From Nannocystis sp. RBIL2 (GTDB lineage: Bacteria; Myxococcota_A; Polyangia; Nannocystales; Nannocystaceae): a stretch of 64,000 bases of DNA. How positions within the stretch are numbered: position 1 is the first letter of the stretch; each line of letters opens with the position of its first letter. The notes beneath the pieces are model-generated. The model was not told the DNA's origin. It did not search any database and saw only the letters and a program-made list of their open reading frames with translations. Shown here piece by piece: positions 46,417 through 57,084 of this stretch. Location of the stretch: positions 6,279,247-6,343,246 of the forward strand of contig NZ_JAPNJW010000001.1 of NCBI RefSeq assembly GCF_026626745.1, given 5' to 3'. Made by a program: the position numbers and the translations under genes.

Positions 46417-47064
46417 ATGAAGACCATCGTCGTGTACAACAACAAGGGTGGCATCGGGAAGACCACCTTCTCCGTGCACCTCGCGCTCTTCGCCTCGGAG
46501 CGGCGGATCAGGACCCTCGTGGTCGGGCTCGATCGCCAGGGCGACATCTGCCGCTGGCTCTCCGGCGGCGACGAGCACCTCATGAACGGGCACTTCTTCC
46601 GCGTGAACGAGTGCCTCCAGGTCCTGTACAGCCCGATGGAGCTGCCGCAGGACCTCGCCAATTTCGACCTCGTGGTCGCGGACTGCCCGCCGCATGTCGA
46701 GGTCGTCGATCAGGTCGACGCGGATCTCTGGCTCGTGCCGATTGACGGGCGCCTGGCGATGGAGAATATGGGGAATGTCTACTCCGCACTGCGGAGGGCC
46801 GAGGGCACGATCTTAATCGTTCTGAATCGTTGCGATCTGATCGGCAAGCGCGCGCTCGAGGGGCTCCGCGAGGCCGCGCACCAGATCCCCCAGGCGACGG
46901 TGCGGGACGAGCCGATCCCTTCGTCGGCGGCGATCGCCAAGGCGTCCGAGTATTTCCGCCCGGTGTGGAAGGTGCCCTACGGCAAGGACACTCAGGGCGA
47001 CCGTGCGATGCAAGCGATGTGCGGCGACGTGCCGAAGATGTGCGGGTTCGAGGGGAGGCTGTGA
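46417..47064 (+). CDS. ParA-type partition ATPase
   Basis: 215 residues from ATG 46417. A deviant Walker A motif NKGGIGKTTFS lies at 9-19 (signature Lys 10 and Lys 15), then VVGLDRQGD (A'), and VVADCPPHVEVVDQVD (Walker B region) at about 86-101. The small size with no N-terminal HTH identifies the short type Ib class, which pairs with a ribbon-helix-helix centromere-binding protein, as found directly downstream. It would position the DNA by ATP-dependent gradients on the nucleoid. This fits an element with a circular phase. One base separates its stop from the next start. Confidence 0.85.
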   Translation: MKTIVVYNNKGGIGKTTFSVHLALFASERRIRTLVVGLDRQGDICRWLSGGDEHLMNGHFFRVNECLQVLYSPMELPQDLANFDLVVADCPPHVEVVDQVDADLWLVPIDGRLAMENMGNVYSALRRAEGTILIVLNRCDLIGKRALEGLREAAHQIPQATVRDEPIPSSAAIAKASEYFRPVWKVPYGKDTQGDRAMQAMCGDVPKMCGFEGRL

Positions 47065-47065
47065 C

Positions 47066-47626
47066 ATGGCATCGAAGTCGTCCAAGACCAGCGACCTCCG
47101 CTACGGCATGACGGGCTTCGCGCACGCCAGGCAACCAGCTGGTGCCCATCCGGCGGCCCTCGTGGCGCTGAAGGAATGCGGGAACATCCGGGAGGCGACG
47201 AGTCCTCCCGCGGGGCCGAGCGCCGGCGAGCCAGACGCTCTCGGGTCCGTCGTCGACACCACCGCGACCGAGGTGCGGACCGTCGACTCCGGTCGCGCGC
47301 ACACTACCGCGGCGACCGAGCCGCCGAGCCGATCGGAGACGTCTAAATCAGCGGCGACGCAGGAGCAGGCGAGCGAAGGGGCGAGTCGACGTCGAGGGCA
47401 TCGAGCCTCCGACGCCTACAAACTTCCGCCGCCGGGAGCCCCGAAGTTGCGGCCACGCTCGCACCACTTCCGGTTCCCGGAAGAGATCGACACCTTCCTC
47501 AACACGCTCGCCGAGGCGTTCGACTGCACCCGGACCCACGTCGTTTGTTCGGCGATCCGTTCGGAGTGGCAGCGCCTCCGCCGCAAGCAGGCGAAGGATG
47601 CGAAGAAGGCCTCGACCTCTCACTGA
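47066..47626 (+). CDS. Ribbon-helix-helix partner of ParA (ParB/ParG-like)
   Basis: 186 residues from ATG 47066 (MASKSSKTSDLRYG), TGA-C-ATG coupled to parA. The first about 125 residues are low-complexity (Thr/Ala/Ser/Pro-rich) and probably disordered. The C-terminus HHFRFPEEIDTFLNTLAEAFDCTRTHVVCSAIRSEWQRLRRKQAKD has the RHH pattern: one beta strand (HHFRFP), helix A, helix B starting at TRTHVV. A mobile N-terminus that stimulates ParA and a DNA-binding RHH end is the architecture of ParG/Omega-type proteins. Its last 7 bp overlap the convergent unknown gene. Confidence 0.75.
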   Translation: MASKSSKTSDLRYGMTGFAHARQPAGAHPAALVALKECGNIREATSPPAGPSAGEPDALGSVVDTTATEVRTVDSGRAHTTAATEPPSRSETSKSAATQEQASEGASRRRGHRASDAYKLPPPGAPKLRPRSHHFRFPEEIDTFLNTLAEAFDCTRTHVVCSAIRSEWQRLRRKQAKDAKKASTSH

Positions 47627-48924
47627 CTCTCGAGGTCGTCGACGCGGATCTTGCCCGCACGCGCGAGTCGAGCGATGCACGCCGTGCTCGGCTCGCTGAA
47701 CCACTCCACGTGGTTCTTCCAGTACGCGATCCGCTTGACGACCGCGCGCTCGAACAGCGGGGATCGAGCGGCGAGCCAGTGCAACGCGCCACGGCCGGCG
47801 CGCTCCTTCGGCGGAGCTCGCATGTCACCTTGCTCGAGGACCCAGGCGAAGACTTCCGTGTGCGTGCCGACCACGGGAGTCCGGCGGCCGCTCGCGTGCG
47901 CGGACACGAGGGCCCAGACCAGATGCCGCGCGTACTCGGTGCCGAGCTCGTCCCGGGCGGCGCGCACGAGCGCCGCGAGGTGGTCGCGGATCGCCGGATC
48001 CAGCTTGGGCTGACGCGCGATCGCCTCGGCGACCATCTCGGGCGTGAAGGGTCGCGGCCGCTCGAGCAGCACGACCGGGACCTCGTCAGGGAGAAGCTCG
48101 TGGCCGTTCGCCTGGCTGGCTGTCCCTCGGAACAGGCATTGTGCAGCGCCGTCGTCGCCGACGAGGACGAGGGCGACGTCGTCGTCACCGAGGAGACAGA
48201 GGTAGACCTCGCCGAGCGGCGTATGCACGAACCCGGCGAGCCCCGGAAGCCGGACGTACTCGAGCCGATGCGGCACACCTCGGACGCGAACGGCGAACGG
48301 CTCGTCGCCGTCGTGCAGGTCGCTCGCGAACTCGTTGGTCAGGTTGCCGCGCCAGAAATTCGCGAGCGCGGTCAAGTTGTAGTCGGGGCCGAAGCCAACC
48401 AGCACGAATGCCCCCGTGGGACTGACGACGAAGAGAGCGTGGTCTCCCTGGAGGTCTGCCCCAAGCGGCCGCACGCGCGCCTCGTAGCCGGCGCCGAACC
48501 CCTGCGCCAGCGCGCTCTCGTGGGTCTTCGTCCTCCTGAACTGCGTCAGATGAAGCCGCCGCTGCGGGCGCCCAGGTCGAGCAGGCTCGTCCTCGGTGAC
48601 GAACGGCGCGCCGTGGGGTCCCCCTCTCCGGCAGATCTGCGCCGCGCGAGTCTGCAGTGCCAGGAGCTCACCGCGACCGATGATGCGGGAGCCACCACGC
48701 GGCCAGCGGAACCGGAGCTTCATCTCGCGGTTCCGCGCGCGCCCCGACTCGATCTTGATGTCGAAGTCCTTCCACCACGCGTAGTAGTCGCTGCCGTGGC
48801 GCTCCCACTCGAGGGCGACAGCCTGCGAGGTGAACAGTCGCCAGTGCCGCAGCAGGTGTGTGAACGGCTGCTCCTCGATCGGAAAGTTGAAGAGCTCGCG
48901 GAGCCTCTGCTGGATCTCGAGCAT
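47620..48924 (-). CDS. Unknown 434-residue protein
   Basis: Start ATG 48924 (MLEIQQRLRELFNFPIEEQPFTHLLRHWRLFTSQ); the frame is open to 48975. Soluble, rich in Trp, Arg and His, with no signal peptide. Recognisable blocks: YYAWWKDFDIKIESGRARNREMKLRF; VVSPTGAFVLVGFGPDYNLTALANFWRG; a mid-protein beta region (GEVYLCLLGDDDVALVLVGDDG) and a helical C-terminus with HLVWALVSAHASGR. No nuclease or ATPase motif seen and no family assigned. It is the only large gene of unknown family between the partition and integration modules. Confidence 0.7.
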   Translation of the reverse strand: MLEIQQRLRELFNFPIEEQPFTHLLRHWRLFTSQAVALEWERHGSDYYAWWKDFDIKIESGRARNREMKLRFRWPRGGSRIIGRGELLALQTRAAQICRRGGPHGAPFVTEDEPARPGRPQRRLHLTQFRRTKTHESALAQGFGAGYEARVRPLGADLQGDHALFVVSPTGAFVLVGFGPDYNLTALANFWRGNLTNEFASDLHDGDEPFAVRVRGVPHRLEYVRLPGLAGFVHTPLGEVYLCLLGDDDVALVLVGDDGAAQCLFRGTASQANGHELLPDEVPVVLLERPRPFTPEMVAEAIARQPKLDPAIRDHLAALVRAARDELGTEYARHLVWALVSAHASGRRTPVVGTHTEVFAWVLEQGDMRAPPKERAGRGALHWLAARSPLFERAVVKRIAYWKNHVEWFSEPSTACIARLARAGKIRVDDLESQ

Positions 48925-49156
48925 CGTCGATGCACTCCCTCCGGGGAAGAGACCCGGAGATCTCGTTATTGGCAACTACAGAGAAACTCTAGCATGGCCA
49001 CGGCACCACTTGCCATATTGATCTAGCTGTGCGCTCTGACGCGCGGAATTCATGTAATTTTGCCCGGTATATAGCCAAATGAGCGAAAATAGACGCTGGC
49101 AAGACGCGGGTAGCCAGGCGATCGCGGCCCTATCCTCACCACATGGGAGGTTGGAG
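48925..49156. promoter_or_regulatory. AT-rich promoter region of the integration module
   Basis: 232 bp with several TA-rich boxes (tatatagccaaat at 49067, gccatattgatctag at 49011), far below the local GC content. It lies between divergently placed genes and should hold the promoter for the regulator-excisionase-integrase run. It also contains in-frame codons from ATG 49079 that could extend the regulator. Confidence 0.4.
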
Positions 49157-49891
49157 ATGATGCGCGAGGAAGGCTTCAAGACGCTGATGGAATACGTCCG
49201 CGGGATGATCCGAGGCGAGCGCCCGGACATCGACGTGGTGTCGGCGCGGGCGCTGGAGGCTCTCCGCCGACAGCCGCTCGCGGTCTTCCTGGCCGAGCTC
49301 GCGGCGTCGAGTTGCAAGATCCGCGGCACCCGGGGGAACAACCCTGCTGACGTGATCGACCTGCTCGAGCAGGTGCGGGTGCAAACCGGCGTCTCGAAGC
49401 AGGAGCTGTCACGGCGCTCCGGCGTGTCCCGCGGGCACATCATCGCGTTGCTCGGCGACGGCGCCAACCCCACGCTCGAGACCATCGTCCGCCTGGCGAT
49501 TGGGCTCGGCTTCCCGCTCGAGGTCGTCTGCCAGGCCGGGAGCGACCTCGACGACGGCAAGGTCGAGGACGAGTCCCTGTCGAGAACGGACGAGGCCTCG
49601 CCCGCGAGCGTGAGCTCCGCGTGGGGACAGGTCGGCACCTTCGGCGCGACGATGGCAGGGGCGACGTTGCTGCCGCAGTTGTTCAGGGACCCGCGCGCCG
49701 CGGTCTTCGGCTGCGGTGTGCTCGGGGCCGCATCACTCGGCGTCGCAGTCCTCGTCGAAGATCCGGCCGTGCGTCGCGCGTCCGGTCTCGTCGCCGCCGG
49801 CCTGCTCACCGGCGCGGCGATCGGCGGCCTCGTGGGTCTCGTACGCGCGCATCGCAGCGCGCAGCAGCAAGGAGAGGCCCATGCCCGCTGA
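49157..49891 (+). CDS. XRE-type HTH regulator with C-terminal membrane segments
   Basis: 244 residues from ATG 49157, chosen because GGAGGTTGGAG sits directly before it; ATG 49079 would add 26 residues. The HTH is GVSKQELSRRSGVSRGHIIALLGDGANPTLETIVRLAIGLGFPLEVV (about 105-150). After a polar linker the C-terminus has two hydrophobic Gly/Ala helices (AAVFGCGVLGAASLGVAVLVE and ASGLVAAGLLTGAAIGGLVGLV) that look membrane-inserting. A membrane-tethered phage-type repressor would be unusual. It overlaps the next gene by 11 bp and heads the integration module. Confidence 0.75.
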   Translation: MMREEGFKTLMEYVRGMIRGERPDIDVVSARALEALRRQPLAVFLAELAASSCKIRGTRGNNPADVIDLLEQVRVQTGVSKQELSRRSGVSRGHIIALLGDGANPTLETIVRLAIGLGFPLEVVCQAGSDLDDGKVEDESLSRTDEASPASVSSAWGQVGTFGATMAGATLLPQLFRDPRAAVFGCGVLGAASLGVAVLVEDPAVRRASGLVAAGLLTGAAIGGLVGLVRAHRSAQQQGEAHAR

Positions 49892-50084
49892 GACGACGCT
49901 GCCGGAGTACATCGGGTCCAGCGAGGCCATGAAGATCACCGGGTTCTCGCGCACGACCTTCTACCGCCGGGTCAAGGACGGCGACATCCCGTGCGTCCGG
50001 GCGATCCATCGCTGGATCTTCCACCGCGAGACGCTCATCGCGTGGCGCGAGAAGCTGCTGGCCCCGTCGCGCTCCGCGCTCTGA
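49881..50084 (+). CDS. AlpA/excisionase-like HTH protein
   Basis: 67 residues from ATG 49881, with GGAGAGG ahead. The whole protein is a MerR/AlpA-type winged HTH: EYIGSSEAMKITGFSRTTFYRRVKDGDIPCVRAIHRWIFHRETLIAWREK, matching 'S..EA..I.G.SR.TFYR.V..G.IP......W.F.R..L..W'. Proteins of this class act as recombination directionality factors or activators of the integrase. It overlaps the regulator gene. Confidence 0.8.
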   Translation: MPAETTLPEYIGSSEAMKITGFSRTTFYRRVKDGDIPCVRAIHRWIFHRETLIAWREKLLAPSRSAL

Positions 50085-50164
50085 GCCTCTCGTCGTCGTG
50101 CTTCTGTATCTGCTCGCCCGGATACCGGCGGTCGAGCGCCAACTCGTCGAATCAGGAGGGATCC

Positions 50165-50479
50165 GTGTACAGCTCCGATCCTTGCGGTAAGGGACCGTCC
50201 CAAGTGCGACATGTCCATTCGGACAGGCGCGCTGAGATCGCCCCTGAGCGCCGTTCAGCCGTCGTGAGTTCGCGTGAGGCGTCGCCGCTCCCGCCGCCGC
50301 TGATGACCGTCGAAGAGCTCGCCGTACTGCTCCACACGAGCAAGGGCGCGGTCTATGCCCGCCATGCTCGCGGCGGGATCCCAGGTGGCCTGCGTCTCGG
50401 CCGGACCTTGCGCTTCGACCCCCGGATCATCGCACAATGGCTCTCGGCGAACAGTGCGAGCGCGGGAGGTCGGTCATGA
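50165..50479 (+). CDS. Second excisionase-like HTH_17 protein
   Basis: 104 residues from GTG 50165; the start is fixed by a perfect AGGAGG at 50154-50159, five bases upstream. The C-terminal 55 residues form the HTH_17 fold: LMTVEELAVLLHTSKGAVYARHARGGIPGGLRLGRTLRFDPRIIAQWL. The N-terminal half is polar and probably disordered. Its stop overlaps the integrase start (ATGA), so the two are translationally coupled, as expected for a directionality factor. Confidence 0.8.
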   Translation: MYSSDPCGKGPSQVRHVHSDRRAEIAPERRSAVVSSREASPLPPPLMTVEELAVLLHTSKGAVYARHARGGIPGGLRLGRTLRFDPRIIAQWLSANSASAGGRS

Positions 50480-51537
50480 CGATCAAGCTGCGCCCGTGGA
50501 AGGGAAGGAAGAATGAATTTGAAGTCGACGTCATCGTCAAGAACGCAAGAGGTGACGAGCTCAGGAGCCGTGTCAAGGCGCCTGTCACCGGCAAGACCAA
50601 CGTCGAGCGGTGGGCCAGGAATCTGGAGCAGGAGCTCCTCGCGCGGCTGCTCGCGCCTGAGCCCGAGCCCGAGAAGCCGCCGCCCCCGACGTTCGAGGAG
50701 TTCTCCAAGACCTTCCTCGACCTGTGCCAGGCCGACCGGCTCGGGACCAACACGCAGATGAACTACGACGTCCATCTGCGCCTGTACCTGCTCCCGGTGC
50801 TGGCCCGCCGGCGGCTCGATGAGGTGACGCCCAAGGACATCACCGCGATCAAGAAGTCGCTGGTCAGCAAGTCGCACAACACGATGTGCGAGGTGCTCAA
50901 GACCCTCCGTCGGGTGTTCAACCGGGCCATCGCGGAGAAGGAGATCAAGGCCGCTCCGGTGGCCTTCGAGATCCCCCGCCGGAAGCGCAAGCCCGCGGTC
51001 GCCTACGACGACCAGGAGCAGGTCGCGCTGCTCGCCGCGGCTCAGGCGATGGGGCCGATGTTCGTCGTCGCCGTCTTGCTCGGTCTCGACGGTGGTCTCC
51101 GGCGCGGAGAGATCCTCGCGCTCAAATGGACGGACGTCGATCTCAAGCGCGGGTTGATGACCATCCGCCACAACCTCGTGCGGGACAAGCTCGACCTCCC
51201 CAAGGGCAGGACCGAGGACGAGGTCGGCCTCACGACGCGCCTCGCCGACGCGCTGCGCGGCTTTCCGAAGACCGGCCCATTCGTGCTCGACAACCATGGG
51301 AGTCACTTCCGGGAGCACCACATCAAGTCCTGGATGAAGGCGCTCGTGAAGCGCGCGGGCTTGCCCTGGCGCGGCACCCACGTCCTCCGCAAGTCGTGCG
51401 GCACGCGGATCGCCGAGGGCGGTGGCGGGGTGGCGGCGGTCGCCAGCCACCTCCGTCACAAGGATCTTCAGACGGCGAGCGACTACGTCGACCGTCGCCG
51501 CGGCAGCGCCGGTGCGCTCCACGCGCTGGAGAGATAG
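50476..51537 (+). CDS. Tyrosine recombinase/integrase
   Basis: 353 residues from ATG 50476 (MTIKLRPWKGRKNEFEVDVIVKN). An N-terminal arm-binding strand region is followed by a core-binding helical domain (PTFEEFSKTFLDLCQADRLGTNTQMNYDVHLR..., about 75-160) and a catalytic domain with all expected residues: Arg 209 (LDGGLRRGEILAL), His 302 and Arg 305 (GTHVLRKS), His 328 (HLRHKD) and the nucleophile Tyr 337 (ASDYVDR). The stop codon TAG at 51535-51537 lies within the 20-bp repeat shared with 7800-7819, a usual arrangement for an integrase next to its attachment site. Coupled to the upstream HTH gene. Confidence 0.93.
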   Translation: MTIKLRPWKGRKNEFEVDVIVKNARGDELRSRVKAPVTGKTNVERWARNLEQELLARLLAPEPEPEKPPPPTFEEFSKTFLDLCQADRLGTNTQMNYDVHLRLYLLPVLARRRLDEVTPKDITAIKKSLVSKSHNTMCEVLKTLRRVFNRAIAEKEIKAAPVAFEIPRRKRKPAVAYDDQEQVALLAAAQAMGPMFVVAVLLGLDGGLRRGEILALKWTDVDLKRGLMTIRHNLVRDKLDLPKGRTEDEVGLTTRLADALRGFPKTGPFVLDNHGSHFREHHIKSWMKALVKRAGLPWRGTHVLRKSCGTRIAEGGGGVAAVASHLRHKDLQTASDYVDRRRGSAGALHALER

Positions 51538-51546
51538 TGGAGACGC
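51527..51546 (+). repeat. Right copy of 20-bp direct repeat, candidate attR
   Basis: tggagagatagtggagacgc, identical to 7800-7819 and in the same orientation. It starts in the codons for the last residues of the integrase and ends 9 bases after its stop. If the two ends are joined as in a circle, the core is flanked by ctggag and ctccag, a short inverted pair of the kind that recombinases bind. Confidence 0.5.
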
Positions 51547-51598
51547 AATTCCGCACGCGGCTAAGCATGCGAAATTGCAGGGCGAATTCTCGACAACC

Positions 51599-53653
51599 TC
51601 ACTGCTCGAAGCAATAGAGCCGCTGCAGCGTCGAGCAGTTCGACGCATTGAGCAACGACCGGGCGGTCCAGTTGAAGTCGACGGCGTTGTTGCGGCCTTC
51701 GATGCCCACCACGGAGAAGCCGCCGGAGGCGGTCCAGCCGGTGCAGTGCTCGGCGAGCGAGGTGCCGTCGCTGTCCGTGCCGGTCCAGATGTCGGCCTGG
51801 GGGGACATGTCGCCGAACTCGTTGACGTTGATGGGCGCGTCGAGCGTGCCGTCGGTGAGATCGGCCCAGGTCTGCGCGATCTCGACGCCGTCGAGGCGCG
51901 CGTAGCCGGTCGTCGACTTGACGAAGCGACCGGCGGGGTTGCTGGAGCTGTTGGCGAGCCACGCGTCCCACGTCCCGCCGAGGTTGCCCGCCGCCGCGCG
52001 CGCCTGGCACTTCGACTTCGCGCCGGAGATTCCGCCGAGGTTGCCGTTCCAGGAAGTGCTGGTCACGAACACGCGCTTCGGCCGGGTGCAGTTGGCGTTG
52101 CAGAGGTCGCCGCCGACGGTGTTGCCGTCGTCGCATTGCTCGCCGGCCTGCACGAAGCCGTCGCCGCACTCCGCGAGCTCGCAGAGGTTGGTGCACGCGT
52201 CGGTGTTGCTGCCGTTGCCGTCGTCGCACGCCTCGCCGGCATCGACCGATCCGTCGCCGCAGGTGTCCGCCGGGAGCAGGCAGGCCAGGGTGCACGCGCC
52301 GTCGTCGGCGTTGAGGTCGCCGAGGTCGCACTGCTCGCCGGGCTGGACGAAGCCGTCGCCGCAGCTCGCCGGCTCGCACGCGTTGGTGCACGCGTCCTCG
52401 TTGACGAGGTTGCCGTCGTCGCACGCCTCGCCCGCGCCGACGAAGCCGTCGCCGCAGTCTGCCAGCTTGCACACGTTGGTGCACGCGTCCTCGTTGACGA
52501 AGTTGCCGTCGTCGCACGCCTCGCCCGGGCCCACGTCCCCGTCCCCGCACACGTTGACGTTGCAGTCCGCCTTGCAGGCCTGGCCGGGGCCGTTGGCCGC
52601 GCCCGCGTCGCACTGCTCCTCGTCCGCCCACACCAGGCCGTCGCCGCACACCGCCAGCGCGCATTCCAGGGTGCATTCGGCCTGGTCGCTGTTGCCCGCC
52701 CCGTGATCGCACGACTCGCCGAGGCTCGGCTGCACGAACGCGTCGCCGCACAGCGGCAGCCGGCACAGGTCGGTGCAGCCGTCGTCCTGCTCGCCGTTCT
52801 GGCCGTCGTCGCAGTCCTCGCCCGGATCGACGATCGCGTTGCCGCACTCCTCCAGGACGCACGCGGCCGTGCAGCCGTCGCCGGGGTCGGTGTTGCCGTC
52901 GTCGCAGCCCTCGCCGGGGCCCATGTCCCCATCGCCGCACACGTTGAGCGTGCAATCGGCCAGGCACGCCTGCCCCGGTCCGTTGGCGGCTCCCTGGTCG
53001 CAGGCCTCTGCGCCGTTGCCCTGGTCGTGCAGCAGGCCGTCGCCGCACGCCGCGATCGCGCACGCGAGCGTGCAATCACCGCCGTCGTTGTTCAGCGCCC
53101 CGTCGTCGCACGCCTCGCCGGCCACCGCCTGCAGGAACCCGTCGCCGCAGGTCGCCGCGGTGCAGGCCGAGGTGCACAGATCGGTGTCGTCGAGGTTGCC
53201 GTCGTCGCACTCCTCGGTCGCCTGGGCCGCACCGTCGCCGCAGGTCGCGGCCACGCACGCGTTGCTGCACGCGTCGGCGTCGACGTCGTTGCCGTCGTCG
53301 CAGCCCTCGCCCGGCCCGACGTGGCCGTCTCCGCAGACCTGCAGCGTGCAGTCGAGCTTGCACGCCGCGGCGTCGGCGTTGTTCGGCCCGTTGTCGCACT
53401 CCTCGGCCGGGCCGACATCGGCGTCGCCACACTCGTTGAGCTGACAATTCTGGCGACACGCCGCGCCGGGACCGTTGCCGACCCCGTCGTCGCACTCTTC
53501 GCCGATGCCGAGCACGCCGTCTCCGCACACCCCCGCCGAGGTGTGGATGTTCACCGTGATCTCGACGCTCGAGTCACAGGCGGACGCCGCCAGGGCGGCC
53601 GCGAAGACGCAATGCGAGACGCGAAAGGATGGATGGATTTTGCTGGGGTACAT
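51599..53653 (-). CDS. Lipoprotein with 15 DUF4215-type Cys repeats and DUF1554-like C-terminus
   Basis: 684 residues from ATG 53653 (MYPSKIHPSFRVSHCVFAAALAASACDSS), lipobox AASAC. From about residue 42 to 515 there are 15 copies of a roughly 30-residue unit 'CGDG.V..GE.CDDGN.....D.CT..C', the myxobacterial Cys-rich repeat (DUF4215), each with about four cysteines. The C-terminal about 165 residues (KRVFVTSTSWNGNLGGISGAKSKCQARAAAGNLGGTWDAWL ... YCFEQ) match the DUF1554 lectin-like domain known from Leptospira and myxobacterial surface proteins. Its 3' end lies 52 bp beyond the candidate attachment site, so it is the first host gene right of the element. Probably a surface adhesin. Confidence 0.88.
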   Translation of the reverse strand: MYPSKIHPSFRVSHCVFAAALAASACDSSVEITVNIHTSAGVCGDGVLGIGEECDDGVGNGPGAACRQNCQLNECGDADVGPAEECDNGPNNADAAACKLDCTLQVCGDGHVGPGEGCDDGNDVDADACSNACVAATCGDGAAQATEECDDGNLDDTDLCTSACTAATCGDGFLQAVAGEACDDGALNNDGGDCTLACAIAACGDGLLHDQGNGAEACDQGAANGPGQACLADCTLNVCGDGDMGPGEGCDDGNTDPGDGCTAACVLEECGNAIVDPGEDCDDGQNGEQDDGCTDLCRLPLCGDAFVQPSLGESCDHGAGNSDQAECTLECALAVCGDGLVWADEEQCDAGAANGPGQACKADCNVNVCGDGDVGPGEACDDGNFVNEDACTNVCKLADCGDGFVGAGEACDDGNLVNEDACTNACEPASCGDGFVQPGEQCDLGDLNADDGACTLACLLPADTCGDGSVDAGEACDDGNGSNTDACTNLCELAECGDGFVQAGEQCDDGNTVGGDLCNANCTRPKRVFVTSTSWNGNLGGISGAKSKCQARAAAGNLGGTWDAWLANSSSNPAGRFVKSTTGYARLDGVEIAQTWADLTDGTLDAPINVNEFGDMSPQADIWTGTDSDGTSLAEHCTGWTASGGFSVVGIEGRNNAVDFNWTARSLLNASNCSTLQRLYCFEQ

Positions 53654-54265
53654 GTGCCGATCTCTCGTCGCTACGGACGTGAACCAATGTCGGCCGCGGA
53701 CACCCGGCGCAGCGCGACAGTCGAATCAGGACAAGAAGGTGTCGGCGACGAGGATGCCGCTTTGCGCCGGTCGTCGCAGTCACGACGGATCGGGCATGAC
53801 CGCGCCGCGCAGCGCTCACGATGAGACCGCGGCATACATTGCAGGCGCGCGGCCGCTCTTCAGGGCGGCCCCTGGCGACCGGAGCAGCAGCGGCGAATTC
53901 GACAGCAGAGCGCCCCGCGGCGAACCATCGCGCCGAGCTCGCGGGCCCACCGCCCGCGATGCGGCCTCTGGCTCGAATCACCCGAGGGCGATCCTGTAGT
54001 CGTCCTGTGAACAGCCGCAATGACAGATCTCGCCGAAGAGTCGAGGAGCGCCGGCGCGCTCGAGACGTCGGACGTCCAACGAAGCTCGCGAACGCGAGCG
54101 GTAGCGACAGAGCCGAGGAGCGGCGATCGAGAGGCGTGATGGCCCATGGGGCATGTCCCGGAGGACAGAAGATGCGCGGCGCGTCCGCGGAGCCGGATCG
54201 ACCGGCGAACGCCGCCCGCCTGGTCGACGAGCGTCGCCGCGCGGTGTATGCTCGCGGCCGCCGAC
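53654..54265. other. 612-bp gene-free stretch
   Basis: No frame with protein-like composition; the open frames here only run through from neighbouring genes. It holds one exact TGTCCYNNRGGACA palindrome at 54152-54165. Presumably contains the promoters of the divergent lipoprotein and esterase genes, but no box stands out. Confidence 0.5.
54152..54165. repeat. TGTCCYNNRGGACA palindrome
   Basis: tgtcccggaggaca, the only exact copy outside a gene; about 100 bp before the esterase start. Confidence 0.5.
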
Positions 54266-55303
54266 ATGCCGACTCACAACTACGCCCAGCCGCGCGGCAC
54301 CACCGTCACCATCGAGATCGATTCGCCCGCGCTGGCGGCCAACGTGATCGGCGACCCGTCGTCGCGGGCGGTCGCGGTGTACTTGCCGGAGGGGTACGAC
54401 CGCGGCAACGAGCGCTATCCGATCTTCGTCGACCTCGCGGGGTACAGCAGCTCGGGGCTCAAGCGGCTCGGGTGGACCGGGTTCGGCGAGTCGATGCCGC
54501 AGCGGCTCGATCGGCTGATCGCCAGCGGGGCGATGGGGCCGGTGATCGGCGTGTTTCCCGACTGCTTCACCGCGCTGGGCGGCAATCAGTACATCAACTC
54601 GAGCGCGCTCGGGCAATGGGAGGACTTCCTCGCCGAGGACCTGCCGACGCGGCTGGAGCGCGAGTTCCGCGTCAAGCCCGGGCGCGCGGGGCGGGCGCTG
54701 TTCGGCCACTCGAGCGGCGGCTACGGGGCGCTGGTCCACGGGATGCGCCGCGCCGACGTGTGGGGCGCGGTCGGCTGCCACGCCGGCGACTGCAACTTCG
54801 ACCTGGTCTATCGGCCAGATTTCCCCAAGCTGCTGACTGCGCTGGCGCGCCACGGGGGCATCGAGGGCTACTTGAAGGCGTTCGCGGCCTCGCCGAAGTG
54901 GGGCGGCGGCGATCACCTGCCGCTGATGCTGCTGGCGATGGCGGCCTCCTACGACCCCGACCCGTCGGCGTTCATGGGCGTGCGCCTGCCGGTCGACCCG
55001 CACACGTGCGAGCTCGACGCGGAGGCGTGGGCCCGGTGGTTGCGCTGGGACCCGCTGCGCATGGTCGAGGCGCCGGAGGTGCAGGCCAACCTGCGCCGGT
55101 TGCACGGGCTGTTCATCGACGCCGGCTCGCGCGATCAATTCCTCGCGCACTTCGGCGCGCGCGCGCTGGTGCGGCGGCTGTCCGCGCACGGCATCCCGCA
55201 CGTGTACGAGGAGTTCCCCGACGACCACTCGAACACCAGCTACCGCCTCGACGTGTCGCTGCCCTACCTGTGGCGCGCGCTCGACGGGGCGGGCCCCGGG
55301 TAG
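54266..55303 (+). CDS. Alpha/beta hydrolase esterase (esterase D-like)
   Basis: 345 residues from ATG 54266 (MPTHNYAQPRGTTVTIEIDS); ATG 54248 is an alternative. The fold of the putative-esterase family is seen in VAVYLPEGYDRGNERYPIFVDLAGYSSS, the nucleophile elbow FGHSSGGYGALVHG with Ser 149, an acid candidate in FIDAGSRDQF and the final His in EFPDDHSNTSY. No signal peptide. The substrate is unknown; relatives cleave S-formylglutathione, feruloyl esters or siderophore esters. First of three genes in a run: 14 bp to the next start. Confidence 0.85.
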   Translation: MPTHNYAQPRGTTVTIEIDSPALAANVIGDPSSRAVAVYLPEGYDRGNERYPIFVDLAGYSSSGLKRLGWTGFGESMPQRLDRLIASGAMGPVIGVFPDCFTALGGNQYINSSALGQWEDFLAEDLPTRLEREFRVKPGRAGRALFGHSSGGYGALVHGMRRADVWGAVGCHAGDCNFDLVYRPDFPKLLTALARHGGIEGYLKAFAASPKWGGGDHLPLMLLAMAASYDPDPSAFMGVRLPVDPHTCELDAEAWARWLRWDPLRMVEAPEVQANLRRLHGLFIDAGSRDQFLAHFGARALVRRLSAHGIPHVYEEFPDDHSNTSYRLDVSLPYLWRALDGAGPG

Positions 55304-55317
55304 TATCCTGCGGGCCC

Positions 55318-57080
<1,763 letters not shown>

Positions 57081-57084
<4 letters not shown>

